Assembly (NCBI RefSeq): GCF_019212185.1
Contig: NZ_CP078138.1
Coordinates: forward strand, 5,500,501-5,564,500
Source: Pseudomonas fluorescens
GTDB taxonomy: Bacteria; Pseudomonadota; Gammaproteobacteria; Pseudomonadales; Pseudomonadaceae
Direction of reading: 5' to 3'
DNA: 64,000 nucleotides
Both the position numbers and the translations under genes were made by a program. This document shows positions 28,535-37,731 of the stretch, piece after piece. Position 1 is the stretch's first letter. Each line of letters starts with the position of its first letter. The notes beneath the pieces were generated by a model, which was not told the DNA's origin, searched no databases, and saw only the letters and a program-made list of their open reading frames with translations.

Positions 28535-29641
28535 TCAAAGGTTCGGCAAAGCCGCCAGCGCCTTGTCCCAGATCTGCCGGGTACGCACCCAGGTCAATTC
28601 CTGCCAGTCAGGATCCGCCGGATAGAACTGCTCCAGCAGCCCAAGCTTGATCTCGCGCCCCACCTCGTCCAACGGATCGCCGTGCAGGTGCAACCAGTGA
28701 TCGTCGCGCAGATGCTCATGCACCGCTTGCGTGGGATAGGTCCCGCACTCAATGACAAACGGCATCAGACGTGTCTGTGGCAGCGCGTCGAGCAGCGCTT
28801 GTGAGGTGTAGCCGGTGGCTGAGGCGGCGATTCCGGTTTCGCTGTGTTCTGCAGTACCGGTCTGCACGGTGTACAACCATGGACCGTAAAGCGCCTGGGC
28901 CTGGGCCAAAGCCGGATACACCGCCTGGCTCACGGTCAACAGCATCGGGTGGCCGTATTCACCGGCCCCGGTATGCAGGTCGAAGCACATCGCGACTTCC
29001 GCGTGCGCCAGATGGGTGTCGATGATCTGGTGCAAGGTGCGGTTCGACCAGCTCGCCTCGAGACCGCCGTAAAAAAAACCGTCGGGATGACTGTGCTGAC
29101 CGCCTTCGACAATCGACATCACCGCCGGCCAGCCCTGCGCCTGTAACTGTTCGGCGAGCAGATCATCGGCACGTTGGCGCTGGGGTCCACGCAACTCGGT
29201 AAAGTCGTAGATGCCGTGCAGTGCGGCGTAGGCCTGATTGTCCGGGAGTGCTGCGGAAAAATTCAGCTGATTGCGGTTTAGGTCGATGTTGTCTTCGTTG
29301 ACTCGACGCAGCCATGCCGTGCCCCACGGGTTAATCAGATGAATCACCACGACCGCCACATCCTCAGGCAGCGCTGAACACCCAGCCAGCCCACTGAGCC
29401 ATTTGGCCTGGCACTGCGAGCCGTAGTAGCCCTCAACGCCGTGAGTGCCGCTCAGGAGCACCAGCAGGCGTTTGGCGGCGGGATCGCCGAGCACCGCCAC
29501 ATCAGTGCCCAAGTCCTCGCCAAACGGCCCCTTGAGCGGATGGGGATAGTGGGTCAGGCGGGCACCGACGGCAGCGACCGTACTGAGGAATTGCGCACGC
29601 TGGTCGGCGAAATTGAGATGGTCTGGAAACACGCTGGGCAT
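28535..29641 (-). CDS. DUF2817 protein, M14-like carboxypeptidase fold
   Basis: Protein of 368 residues. It matches DUF2817, related to zinc carboxypeptidases of family M14: LLVLLSGTHGVEGYYGSQ has the His and Glu placed like zinc ligands, INPWGTAWLRRVNEDNIDLNRN is the family core and CFDLHTGAGEYGHP may supply the third ligand. No signal peptide is seen, so it is probably cytosolic. The start at 29641 has AGAGGT upstream; the frame stays open well into the opposite ggt gene and is rejected there. It is divergent from ggt. The substrate is unknown. Confidence 0.8.
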   Translation of the reverse strand: MPSVFPDHLNFADQRAQFLSTVAAVGARLTHYPHPLKGPFGEDLGTDVAVLGDPAAKRLLVLLSGTHGVEGYYGSQCQAKWLSGLAGCSALPEDVAVVVIHLINPWGTAWLRRVNEDNIDLNRNQLNFSAALPDNQAYAALHGIYDFTELRGPQRQRADDLLAEQLQAQGWPAVMSIVEGGQHSHPDGFFYGGLEASWSNRTLHQIIDTHLAHAEVAMCFDLHTGAGEYGHPMLLTVSQAVYPALAQAQALYGPWLYTVQTGTAEHSETGIAASATGYTSQALLDALPQTRLMPFVIECGTYPTQAVHEHLRDDHWLHLHGDPLDEVGREIKLGLLEQFYPADPDWQELTWVRTRQIWDKALAALPNL

Positions 29642-29818
29642 ATCGACCTCTTGTTGTTTTGGGTGTGGTTCAACTCCCTGTGACACTACAGAGAATTCCC
29701 CGGTGTATGAAGGACTCAAACCTCTTATCCGTAGGCCAACCGCATAAGGCCAGCGTTGCGGCGCACTCCTCACGCCGATACAGTCGCCAAATCTTTTATC
29801 CCATGGACGGAGTGCCAC

Positions 29819-31663
29819 GTGTTCCCTGCTTCTCTCTTGCACACTTATCGCCTTGGCGCCCTGTCGTTGATCGCCGGTACACTGGCGCTCGTCGCCTGTA
29901 ACGCCCCGCCCGCCTCGACCACCGTCAGTGCCCTGCCCACGGCTCCGGAAGTCGGCTCGGGCTATCGCAGCGACCTGCATACCCAAAATGCCACCAGGCA
30001 CATGGCCGCCGCCGCCAACCCGTTGGCTGCCGCTGCCGGCCGCGAAATGCTGCGCCAGGGCGGTTCGGCCATTGATGCGGCAATCGCCATGCAGGCTGTA
30101 TTGACCCTGGTCGAGCCGCAATCTTCGGGCATCGGCGGCGGTGCGATGATCGTGCTCTGGGACGGCAAGGCCGTGCGCACCTACGATGGCCGTGAAACCG
30201 CACCGGCGGGCGCCAGCGAGACGCTGTTCCTGCAAGCCGATGGCAAACCCATGCCGTTCCCTCAGGCACAGATCGGCGGCCGCTCGGTGGGCACGCCCGG
30301 CGTCTTGCGCGCCTTAAAAATGGCCCATCGCCAACATGGCCGCCTGCCCTGGGCAACGCTGTTTGAGCCTGCCATCGCCCTGGCGGAAAAGGGCTTCGCG
30401 ATTTCGCCGCGTTTGCACACCATGATCGCCTCCGATCCGGCGCTGCCAGCGTCGCCGGAAATGGCCGCGTACTTCCTCAATGCCGATGGCAGCCCAAAAG
30501 CGATCGGCACCCTGCTGCAGAATCCGCCGCTGGCCAAGGTCCTCAAGCGCATTGCGACAGAGGGGCCGGACGCGCTCTATCAAGGCCCGATCGCCGAAGA
30601 AATCGTCGCCAGAGTTCAGGGCAGCAACAACCCGGGCAGCCTGTCCCTCAGTGACCTCAAGGGCTACCAGGCAAAGGAACGCGCACCGCTGTGCACGGAC
30701 TACAAACGCTGGCAGGTGTGTGGCATGCCGCCACCCTCCTCAGGCGGAATTGCCGTGGCGCAGATTCTCGGCACTCTCCAGGCGCTGGAGGCACGCGACA
30801 ACCGCTTGGCCCTGACCTCCATGAAACCGCTGAAGACGGACAAGCCGGCCGGCATCGAGCCGCCGGCCGAAGCAGTCCACCTGATCGCCGAAGCCGAGCG
30901 CCTGGCCTACGCCGACCGCGCGCTGTACGTTGCCGACAGCGATTTCGTTCCGGTGCCGGTGGCCGGTCTGGTGGCACCCACCTACCTGGCCAGCCGCGCC
31001 GCGCTGATCGGCGAACGCAGCATGGGCAGCGCCCAACCCGGCACACCGCCGGGGATTGAAGTGGCCTATGCCACGGATCGCTCGCCGTTGCGTATCTCAA
31101 CGTCCCAGGTAGTCGCAGTGGATGACTTGGGCGGCGCCGTGTCGATGACCACCACCGTGGAAGCCGCCTTCGGTTCGCACCTAATGGTCCAGGGTTTCAT
31201 GCTCAATAATCAGCTGACCGACTTTTCCTTCATCGCCCGCGAGAATGGCCTGCCGGTGGCCAACCGGGTCGAGCCCGGCAAACGCCCGCGTAGCTCCATG
31301 GCGCCCACGCTGATCTTCGATCGGCAAAGCGGCGAACTGGTGGCCACTCTCGGCTCGCCCGGCGGCTCACAGATCATCGAGTACGTCGCCAAGTCGGCAA
31401 TCGGACTGCTCGACTGGCAACTCGACCCTCAGGCAGCGATCAGCCTGCCCAACTTCGGCAGCCGCAACGGGCCGACCGAACTGGAACACGGCCAATTCAG
31501 CCCGGCACTGATTCAGGCACTCAAGGACAAGGGGCACGTGGTCAACGAGATCGACATGACCAGCGGTACCCAGGCCATCGTTCGCGTGCGTGATGCCCAG
31601 GGCAAGGCGTCCTGGGCCGGTGGGGCCGATCCGCGGCGTGAAGGTGAAGCCCTCGGCGATTGA
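29819..31663 (+). CDS. ggt: Gamma-glutamyltranspeptidase, lipoprotein form
   Basis: Protein of 614 residues. A GTG start at 29819 with ACGGAG six bases upstream gives a lipoprotein signal ending LALVAC (Cys 27). Then come NPLAAAAGREMLRQGGSAIDAAIAMQ, SSGIGGGAMIVLWDG and the autocleavage site region ISTSQVVAVDDLGGAVSMTT, where the Thr of TSQ would be the N-terminal nucleophile of the small subunit (TTH or TSH in most relatives). The lid and C-terminal GSPGGSQI are present. It hydrolyses or transfers gamma-glutamyl groups of glutathione at the cell envelope. The usual ATG starts upstream lack a signal peptide. Confidence 0.93.
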   Translation: MFPASLLHTYRLGALSLIAGTLALVACNAPPASTTVSALPTAPEVGSGYRSDLHTQNATRHMAAAANPLAAAAGREMLRQGGSAIDAAIAMQAVLTLVEPQSSGIGGGAMIVLWDGKAVRTYDGRETAPAGASETLFLQADGKPMPFPQAQIGGRSVGTPGVLRALKMAHRQHGRLPWATLFEPAIALAEKGFAISPRLHTMIASDPALPASPEMAAYFLNADGSPKAIGTLLQNPPLAKVLKRIATEGPDALYQGPIAEEIVARVQGSNNPGSLSLSDLKGYQAKERAPLCTDYKRWQVCGMPPPSSGGIAVAQILGTLQALEARDNRLALTSMKPLKTDKPAGIEPPAEAVHLIAEAERLAYADRALYVADSDFVPVPVAGLVAPTYLASRAALIGERSMGSAQPGTPPGIEVAYATDRSPLRISTSQVVAVDDLGGAVSMTTTVEAAFGSHLMVQGFMLNNQLTDFSFIARENGLPVANRVEPGKRPRSSMAPTLIFDRQSGELVATLGSPGGSQIIEYVAKSAIGLLDWQLDPQAAISLPNFGSRNGPTELEHGQFSPALIQALKDKGHVVNEIDMTSGTQAIVRVRDAQGKASWAGGADPRREGEALGD

Positions 31664-31669
31664 TCGCGA

Positions 31670-32146
31670 TCAGGTCGCCAGGCGCAGATGAATCAGGGCC
31701 AGACGTCGGCCCTGTTTGTCCTGGCGCTCTTCAATCGCATAGGGAACGAAGCCCAGTTTCGGATAGAGCAACAGCCCCGCCACATTGCTGTTGAAGCACG
31801 ACAACGTCACTTCACTGGCCTGATGGCGAGTCCGCGCGATGTCGATCATCTGCTCGATCAGTAGCGCGCCAATGCCCTTGCCCCTGATCGCGGGATCGAC
31901 AATCACATTGCCGATGGTGCAGGTACCCGCCTGCTCCCATTTGTAGAAGTTGGCGAAGCCCACCACCACGCCGTCGAGCTCAATGACCGTCGAATCCGAT
32001 CGCTTGTCGACCGAGGCCTGCAATTGCTCCTCGGTCAACGGCCAGGTAGCGGCGGGGAAGAAGAAAAACTGCTCTTCCTCGGTGCGGGCAAAACTGCAGA
32101 TGCGCGCAATATCCTGCGCCTGTACGGTTCTGAAGGTGACGCTCAT
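31670..32146 (-). CDS. GNAT-family N-acetyltransferase
   Basis: Protein of 158 residues. The acetyl-CoA loop is GNVIVDPAIRGKGIGALLIEQMI, with the usual V-x-P-x-x-R-G-x-G pattern, followed by EVTLSCFNSNVAGLLLYPKLGFVP, the C-terminal half of the GNAT fold. The substrate is not predictable. It converges with ggt (six bases apart) and is divergent from the AraC-type regulator. Confidence 0.85.
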   Translation of the reverse strand: MSVTFRTVQAQDIARICSFARTEEEQFFFFPAATWPLTEEQLQASVDKRSDSTVIELDGVVVGFANFYKWEQAGTCTIGNVIVDPAIRGKGIGALLIEQMIDIARTRHQASEVTLSCFNSNVAGLLLYPKLGFVPYAIEERQDKQGRRLALIHLRLAT

Positions 32147-32302
32147 GGTTGGCTCTCCCTATCCTTTTTGCGGCTCGACACTATGCAGCCTCACGTTCTA
32201 CCCGAGCTTGCGTAGATCAATCAAGCCGTTGGCCGGCTGACAGCCGGCCTGTCGCTGCGCTACCGTGTAGACCATGACCCACGGCGTCAACGAAGACTTT
32301 CC

Positions 32303-33112
32303 ATGAACAAGCTCCCTGCCCTCACCGACTGGCTGCATCGCGCCCCTGAAACCGCAGGACTGGAGCGTATCGAAGCGTTTTTTGCCGGGCACGGCTATGA
32401 ACTGCACCGCCACGACACCTACGCCATCGGCCACACCCTGGCCGGCGTGCAAAGCTTTCAGTACCGCGGCAGTTGGCGCCACAGCCAGCCGGGCAGCACC
32501 ATGGTGTTGCACCCGGACGAGGCCCATGACGGCGAGGCCGGCACCGAGGAGGGTTTCAAATACCGGATGCTCTACGTCGAACCGGCACTGATTCAGCAGA
32601 TGCTCGGCGGCCAGCCGCTACCCTATATCAAGACCGGGATTTCCAGCGATCCGCGCCTGTTCGCTGCTGCCGGTGCACTGCTGCACAGCATCGACCGCCC
32701 GCTCGATCCGCTGGAGCAGCAGGACGCGCTGTTCGACCTGGCCCAGGCGATGAGCCAGGTGTCGGGCAACCTGACGCGGCACAAGCGCTTCGACTATCTG
32801 GCGGCAGAGCGCGCCCGCGAATTGATTCACGGCGCCCTCGATCAAAACGTGACGCTCGACCAATTGGCCGAACACAGCGGGCGCGACCGTTGGAGCCTGT
32901 CCCGCGACTTTCGCCTGCTGTTCGGTACCAGCCCCTATCGCTACCTGACCATGCGCCGTCTGGACTTGGTGCGTGCGCTGCTGATGCAGGGCGAGTCGCT
33001 GACGAACGCTGCGCTGATTGCCGGGTTCAGTGACCAGAGCCACATGACCCGGCAATTCGGTAAGACCTACGGCCTGTCGCCAGCGCGCTGGCTGAAAATG
33101 CACCGCGCCTGA
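32303..33112 (+). CDS. AraC-family transcriptional regulator
   Basis: Protein of 269 residues: an N-terminal cupin-like ligand domain (HDTYAIGHTLAGVQSFQYRG) and a C-terminal pair of helix-turn-helix units. These read ARELIHGALDQNVTLDQLAEHSGRDRWSLSRDFR and AALIAGFSDQSHMTRQFGKTYGLSPARW, the AraC signature. It may control the divergent GNAT gene or the cupin gene 77 bases downstream. The ligand is unknown. Confidence 0.9.
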   Translation: MNKLPALTDWLHRAPETAGLERIEAFFAGHGYELHRHDTYAIGHTLAGVQSFQYRGSWRHSQPGSTMVLHPDEAHDGEAGTEEGFKYRMLYVEPALIQQMLGGQPLPYIKTGISSDPRLFAAAGALLHSIDRPLDPLEQQDALFDLAQAMSQVSGNLTRHKRFDYLAAERARELIHGALDQNVTLDQLAEHSGRDRWSLSRDFRLLFGTSPYRYLTMRRLDLVRALLMQGESLTNAALIAGFSDQSHMTRQFGKTYGLSPARWLKMHRA

Positions 33113-33189
33113 GCCACGCACAATCGTGCAAGAAATGCCCAGACGCCGCGACTAATCTGGGCTCGCCATCCAACCGAGCGAGCCTTGCC

Positions 33190-33558
33190 ATGACTGCCTA
33201 TCAAAGCCTGAATTTCAGCGACAAGCTGCATTTGCTCAACGAGCACTGGTCGCCGCGAGTCATCGCCGAAATGAACGACTACCAGTTCAAGGTGGTGAAA
33301 CTGCTGGGGGAGTTCATCTGGCACGATCACCAGGATACCGATGAGACCTTCATCGTCCTCGAAGGCCAGTTGCGTATCGATTTTCGTGACGGCCAGGTAC
33401 TGGTGAATGCGGGTGAGATGTACGTGGTGCCCAAGGGCGTGGAGCACAAACCCTTTGCCGAACAGGAAGTCAGCCTGATGCTGATCGAACCCCGGGGCGT
33501 GCTCAACACCGGTGCTGAAGGTGGCGCACGCACGGCGCAGAATGATCAATGGATCTGA
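33190..33558 (+). CDS. Cupin-domain protein
   Basis: Protein of 122 residues, a single cupin barrel. The first motif is EFIWHDHQDTDETFIVLEGQL (metal-binding His-His-Glu) and the second is GEMYVVPKGVEHKPFAEQEV with the last His. It is likely a small metal-binding enzyme or sensor, related to mannose-6-phosphate isomerase-like cupins. It stands directly after the AraC-type regulator in the same direction and is its likeliest partner. Confidence 0.85.
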   Translation: MTAYQSLNFSDKLHLLNEHWSPRVIAEMNDYQFKVVKLLGEFIWHDHQDTDETFIVLEGQLRIDFRDGQVLVNAGEMYVVPKGVEHKPFAEQEVSLMLIEPRGVLNTGAEGGARTAQNDQWI

Positions 33559-33579
33559 CCCTGCACGCCACTTGCTGAC

Positions 33580-34164
33580 TCACTCAGCGTCGAGGTGCCT
33601 GCCGGTCACGGGCTCACCGATGGTGAGGAAATGCCCGCCCGCCACATGATGCAACGTGCGCAACTCGTCGCGCCCTTCGAAGTGCCAGCGGCCATCGCTG
33701 AAAACCCGCTCGTCGGCTTGCGCGGCGATCACTTCGGCGAGAAACAGGTCGTATTGCTGATGATTGTGCGGTTCCGGCAGCAGCCTGCATTCCAACCAGG
33801 CAACACAGCCCTCAAGCATTGGCGCCGCGAGTTGCTCGCCGGCGAAGGTTTGCAGGTCATAGGCCTGAAACTTGTCCTGCTGCGCGCCGCTGGTCGAGCC
33901 GACAGTCTGCACGATATCGGCCTGGGCGGCACAGGGCACGTTGAGAACAAAGGTACCGGACGCTTCCAGCAATTGGCGGGTCCAGGTGGACTTGTCGAGT
34001 ACCACGGCGATCTTCGGTGGCTCGAAGTCCAGCGGCATCGCCCAAGCGGCAGCCATGATATTGCGCGTGCCCTCGTGGGCAGCACTGACCAGCACCGTCG
34101 GCCCGTGATTGAGCAGGCGATAGGCCTTGGACAGTGGAACCGTACGGCGATGGGAACTGCTCAT
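33580..34164 (-). CDS. Flavin reductase family protein (flavoredoxin-like)
   Basis: Protein of 194 residues of the FMN-binding split-barrel type: LLNHGPTVLVSAAHEGTRNIMAAAWAMPLDFEPPKIAVVL is the FMN-binding N-terminal region, and GTFVLNVPCAAQADIVQTVGS is typical of flavoredoxin-like members. Substrate and partner oxygenase are unknown. The start at 34164 (MSSSHRRTVPL) is preferred over 34182. It converges with the cupin gene. Confidence 0.85.
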   Translation of the reverse strand: MSSSHRRTVPLSKAYRLLNHGPTVLVSAAHEGTRNIMAAAWAMPLDFEPPKIAVVLDKSTWTRQLLEASGTFVLNVPCAAQADIVQTVGSTSGAQQDKFQAYDLQTFAGEQLAAPMLEGCVAWLECRLLPEPHNHQQYDLFLAEVIAAQADERVFSDGRWHFEGRDELRTLHHVAGGHFLTIGEPVTGRHLDAE

Positions 34165-34249
34165 GGGACGTGCATCTCGCAATCAGACAAATTGTAACGC
34201 TATCTCAAAGACCTGCCCCTGACCACCCGGCGGCGCGTCCGGATGCGCC

Positions 34250-35566
34250 TCAGCTCGACAGCTGGCTGGTGAACTGGCCAATCGCATCCACCACCTTTTG
34301 CGCGCCATCCTGGATCTCGACGATCACCGTGCCCGCCTCGGCCGCCAGCGCCAGCCCGTGTTCGGCCTGCTGCTTGCCGTCGCTCATGAGCACCACCGCG
34401 TCACGCGCCATGTCCTGGTTTTGGCGCACCACGCCGACGATTTCATCGGTGGCCTTGCTGGTGCGCGATGCCAACTGTCGAACCTCGTCCGCCACCACCG
34501 CAAAGCCGCGCCCCTGTTCACCGGCCCGGGCCGCTTCGATAGCCGCGTTGAGCGCCAGCAGGTTGGTCTGCTCGGCAATAGCGCTGATGGTCTTGACGAT
34601 GCTGCCAATCACCAGCGATTGCTCGTTCAGCGCCTCGATGCCCTCGCCGGCCTGCTGCATGTGCCGGGCCAGTTCGCGCATCACGTCGACGGCCTGGGTC
34701 ACGACCGTCGTGCCACGCTGCGCACAACTATCAGTCTGCAACGAAGTGCTGTAGGCAATGTTCGCGGCCTCGGCAACCGCCTGCTCCTGCAGAACCTGTT
34801 CGGTAATCACGGTGGCGAACTTGACCACCTTGTACAGCTTGCCGTTGGCGTCGTGCACCGGGTTATAGGACGCCTCGAGCCACACCACGCGGCCCTGGCT
34901 GTCGACCCGCTTGAAGCGATCGGCGACATATTCACCATTGTTCAAGCGCCGCCAGAACTCCTGGTAAGCGGCGCTGCCGGCCTCCTCGGCGTCGCAGAAC
35001 TGGCGGTGATGCTTGCCCTTGATCTGCGCCAGGCCATAACCCATGCCGTTGAGGAAGCGTTCGTTGGCAGTCAGCACATGGCCGCCAAGGTCGAATTCAA
35101 TCACGGCCGTGGAACGGAGCAACGCGCCAATCAGGTTCTCGTGCTCACGCGAGGACTCAATCGTGCGGGTCAAGTCACTGGAGTAAATCGAGATGTGCCT
35201 GATTTTCCCCTCTGCGTCCCGTATCGGTTGCGCGATCGAGCGCAGCCACGCTTCCTTGCCATTGCCGCGCAGCAGGCGCACTGCACCGGCGAAGTGCTCG
35301 CCACGGGTCAGGGCATGGCGAAAGCGCAGATGAAACTCATCGTTCTTGACCTGCGCCGGAACGATTTCCTCGATGTGCCGCCCCAGCAGTTCGCTGTCCT
35401 TGTAAATCATCTCTTGGGCAAAGTTGGGATTGATCGAGCGCACCCTGCCATCCGGGTCCAGGGTCAGCACCAGCATCTCGCTGTCGAGACTTTCCTTCAC
35501 TTGCTTGAGGCTGGAAAGTTCCTCGCGAAGAGCCGACAGCTCCTGCTTCAAACGTTTATTGAACAT
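34250..35566 (-). CDS. Soluble PAS-PAS methyl-accepting chemotaxis transducer (BdlA/Aer-like)
   Basis: Protein of 438 residues. After an N-terminal coiled coil (about 1-28) there are two PAS domains (about 25-145 and 150-265, the second with [31 protein letters not shown]). The MCP signalling hairpin follows, whose tip reads [44 protein letters not shown] in its usual order. No membrane segment is present. The architecture is that of P. aeruginosa BdlA, a cytosolic regulator of biofilm dispersion, although taxis to redox or oxygen is equally possible. The start at 35566 excludes a non-family N-terminal stretch. It is divergent from the RidA gene. Confidence 0.88.
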   Translation of the reverse strand: MFNKRLKQELSALREELSSLKQVKESLDSEMLVLTLDPDGRVRSINPNFAQEMIYKDSELLGRHIEEIVPAQVKNDEFHLRFRHALTRGEHFAGAVRLLRGNGKEAWLRSIAQPIRDAEGKIRHISIYSSDLTRTIESSREHENLIGALLRSTAVIEFDLGGHVLTANERFLNGMGYGLAQIKGKHHRQFCDAEEAGSAAYQEFWRRLNNGEYVADRFKRVDSQGRVVWLEASYNPVHDANGKLYKVVKFATVITEQVLQEQAVAEAANIAYSTSLQTDSCAQRGTTVVTQAVDVMRELARHMQQAGEGIEALNEQSLVIGSIVKTISAIAEQTNLLALNAAIEAARAGEQGRGFAVVADEVRQLASRTSKATDEIVGVVRQNQDMARDAVVLMSDGKQQAEHGLALAAEAGTVIVEIQDGAQKVVDAIGQFTSQLSS

Positions 35567-35620
35567 GGGGGATATACCGATGGGCAGGATTGAGTGCGGC
35601 GTTCTACATTGCCATCGGCC

Positions 35621-35659
35621 TTGTACAACTTTTCTGAAGGACTTTGTCAGCCTATACAA
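35621..35659. promoter_or_regulatory. Two nTnTACAn-like sites between the MCP and RidA genes
   Basis: TTGTACAA at 35621-35628 and CTATACAA at 35652-35659 both match the CarH/LitR repeat pattern. The second octamer is identical to the one at 4811-4818 before the photolyase operon. Cores are 31 bases apart. They are outside any gene, in the divergent promoter gap. Two short matches could be chance. Confidence 0.3.
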
Positions 35660-35722
35660 GAAAAATAGTTTGCCGTGGCGCTATAGTCAGCGCTGCCCCC
35701 ACACCCTCAGGAGAAACGCCGT

Positions 35723-36208
35723 ATGGATCAATCACGCAAAACACTGTTTGAAGGTTTCGCTCAGGAGCTGGGGCATCGCTTCGACGGTGAGATGCGCATT
35801 GGTGGCAACTACGTGCCAACCGTACGTAACGGTAACGAGATCTACATCAGTGGGCAGATTCCACGTATCGATAATACGGTGATGGTGGTGGGTCGCGTCG
35901 GTGCCGAAGTGTCCCTCGAGCAGGGGCGATTGGCGGCGAAAATTTGCACGATGCGCGCCCTGGCCGTCCTCAGCCAACAGCTGGGCGACCTCGAGGGCAT
36001 TGAGAGGATCTTGCGGATCAACGTCTACGTGCGCAGCGCCGAGGACTTCACCCAGCAAAGTGAAGTGGCCGACGCCGCCTCGGAAGTGCTCTACGGGGTG
36101 TTCGCCGAGGCCGGCGTGCACACGCGGACCTCGGTGGGGGTGTATCAACTGCCCAAGGGGGCGGCGGTCGAGGTCGACATGATTGTCGCGCTCAAACCGG
36201 CAGGCTGA
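35723..36208 (+). CDS. RidA/YjgF-family protein
   Basis: Protein of 161 residues, slightly longer than typical RidA (about 130). The core is recognisable: NEIYISGQIPR, EQGRLAAKICTMRALAVLSQQLGDLEGIERILRINVYV and the C-terminal TRTSVGVYQLPKGAAVEVDMI. In the last, the Arg that binds the carboxylate of imine intermediates in true RidA is retained. It likely deaminates reactive enamines or imines or belongs to a related Rid subfamily. AGGAG lies upstream of the ATG. Confidence 0.9.
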   Translation: MDQSRKTLFEGFAQELGHRFDGEMRIGGNYVPTVRNGNEIYISGQIPRIDNTVMVVGRVGAEVSLEQGRLAAKICTMRALAVLSQQLGDLEGIERILRINVYVRSAEDFTQQSEVADAASEVLYGVFAEAGVHTRTSVGVYQLPKGAAVEVDMIVALKPAG

Positions 36209-36214
36209 TATCCC

Positions 36215-37531
36215 TCAGGAACAGCAGGTCGCGCCTGTCGGCTGGCTGACCAGCGGCAGGCGCGCGCCGAAATACAGCGCAGCGCCCATGCCCACGGCGC
36301 CCATCACCGCGCAGAAGATCACGCAGATCCATGGGCTCCACGGCATCAGTCCGATCAGCAACAGCGGCGTGATGCTGGCCCAGATCGCGTAGGCAATGTT
36401 GTAAGTGAAGGAGATCCCTGACACGCGAATCCGCGCCGGGAACAGGTTCACCATCACCGACGGCACCGCCCCCACCACCCCGCAACACAAACCGGCGATC
36501 ACGTACGCCAGCGCCACCCACTGCCCCCCACCGATCAGGCTGGCGTAGAGCACGCCGATCCCCAACGGCAGCAGCAGGCTGTAGAGCATGACGGTGCGCC
36601 AGGCGCCGAGGCGATCGACGATGAGGCCGGCGATCACGCAACCGATATTCAGAAACACAATGCCCAGACTGCTGAGGGCGAAGGTGTGGCTGGCGGTCAT
36701 GCCAAAGGTTTTCTGCATCATGGTCGGGGTGATGACGACGAAGGTCACCACTGCCGAAGTCAGGACGCAGGTGAGGATGGCCGCGGGCAGCATCGCCAGG
36801 CGGTGTTCACGCAACACCGTGCGCAACGGCAGCTCGACGTGCGTCTCGCGACTGGCCTGCAGGGCCATGAATACCGGGGTTTCATTGAGCCAGCGGCGCA
36901 ACCAGACACCCATCACGCCAAACACCCCACCCAGCAGGAACGGGTAGCGCCAGGCGTAATCGAGAATTTCCGCCGGGGTGAACATCTGCGCCAGCAAAGT
37001 CGCGGTCAGCGCGCCGATCAGGTAGCCGAAGGTCAACCCGGCCTGCAGGAAACCCAGGGCGTAACCACGGTGCCCGGCAGGCGCGTGCTCCGCGACGAAG
37101 GCCCAGGCGCTGGGTACTTCACCGCCGACGGCGGCGCCCTGGAATACCCGCAGCAACAGCAACAGCAAAGGCGCGAAATAGCCGATTTGGGCGTAGGTCG
37201 GCATGATCCCGATGAGCAGGCACGGCAGCGCCATCATCAGGATACTCAAGCTGAAGACCTTCTTGCGCCCCAGGCGGTCGGCAAAGTGCGCCATCAGGAT
37301 CCCGCCCAGCGGTCGGGCCAGGTAGCCGGTGACGAAGATCCCGAAACTCTGCAGCAGGCGCAGCCACTCGGGCATTTCCGGCGGAAAGAACAGCTGGCTG
37401 AGGGTCAGGGCGAAAAACACGAAAATGATGAAGTCGTAGATTTCCAGGGCCCCGCCCAATGCCGCCAGGCTCAAGGTCTTGTAATCAGACCGGGAGAATG
37501 GCTTGGGTCGAGTATCGGCAATGGCAGTCAT
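36215..37531 (-). CDS. MFS transporter, metabolite:H+ symporter family
   Basis: Protein of 438 residues with 12 predicted membrane segments. Features of the MHS branch, which carries organic acids such as citrate, alpha-ketoglutarate and shikimate, are ALGGALEIYDFIIFVFFAL in segment 1, RPLGGILMAHFADRLGRKKVF in the 2-3 loop and FQGAAVGGEVPSAWAFVAEHAP. The substrate cannot be fixed. The start at 37531 is chosen as the last ATG before the conserved region; the longer frame is improbable. It converges with RidA, six bases apart. Confidence 0.88.
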   Translation of the reverse strand: MTAIADTRPKPFSRSDYKTLSLAALGGALEIYDFIIFVFFALTLSQLFFPPEMPEWLRLLQSFGIFVTGYLARPLGGILMAHFADRLGRKKVFSLSILMMALPCLLIGIMPTYAQIGYFAPLLLLLLRVFQGAAVGGEVPSAWAFVAEHAPAGHRGYALGFLQAGLTFGYLIGALTATLLAQMFTPAEILDYAWRYPFLLGGVFGVMGVWLRRWLNETPVFMALQASRETHVELPLRTVLREHRLAMLPAAILTCVLTSAVVTFVVITPTMMQKTFGMTASHTFALSSLGIVFLNIGCVIAGLIVDRLGAWRTVMLYSLLLPLGIGVLYASLIGGGQWVALAYVIAGLCCGVVGAVPSVMVNLFPARIRVSGISFTYNIAYAIWASITPLLLIGLMPWSPWICVIFCAVMGAVGMGAALYFGARLPLVSQPTGATCCS

Positions 37532-37731
37532 AAGCAGGCTCGAGAACTGGAGAAAAAACACGGCGCCCATGGTCTACGTAAAAGGGCTCCCGGACAAGCC
37601 GTTAGACCATAGTCCCAATTTCACGATGCACAACCGCAAACGCCTGTGGATTGATTTATGGTTGAAGTCTGACCGAACCGGCCCGAACCGCCTGATCGGC
37701 ACCACAATAAACATAAAAATGAGGTACTTAC

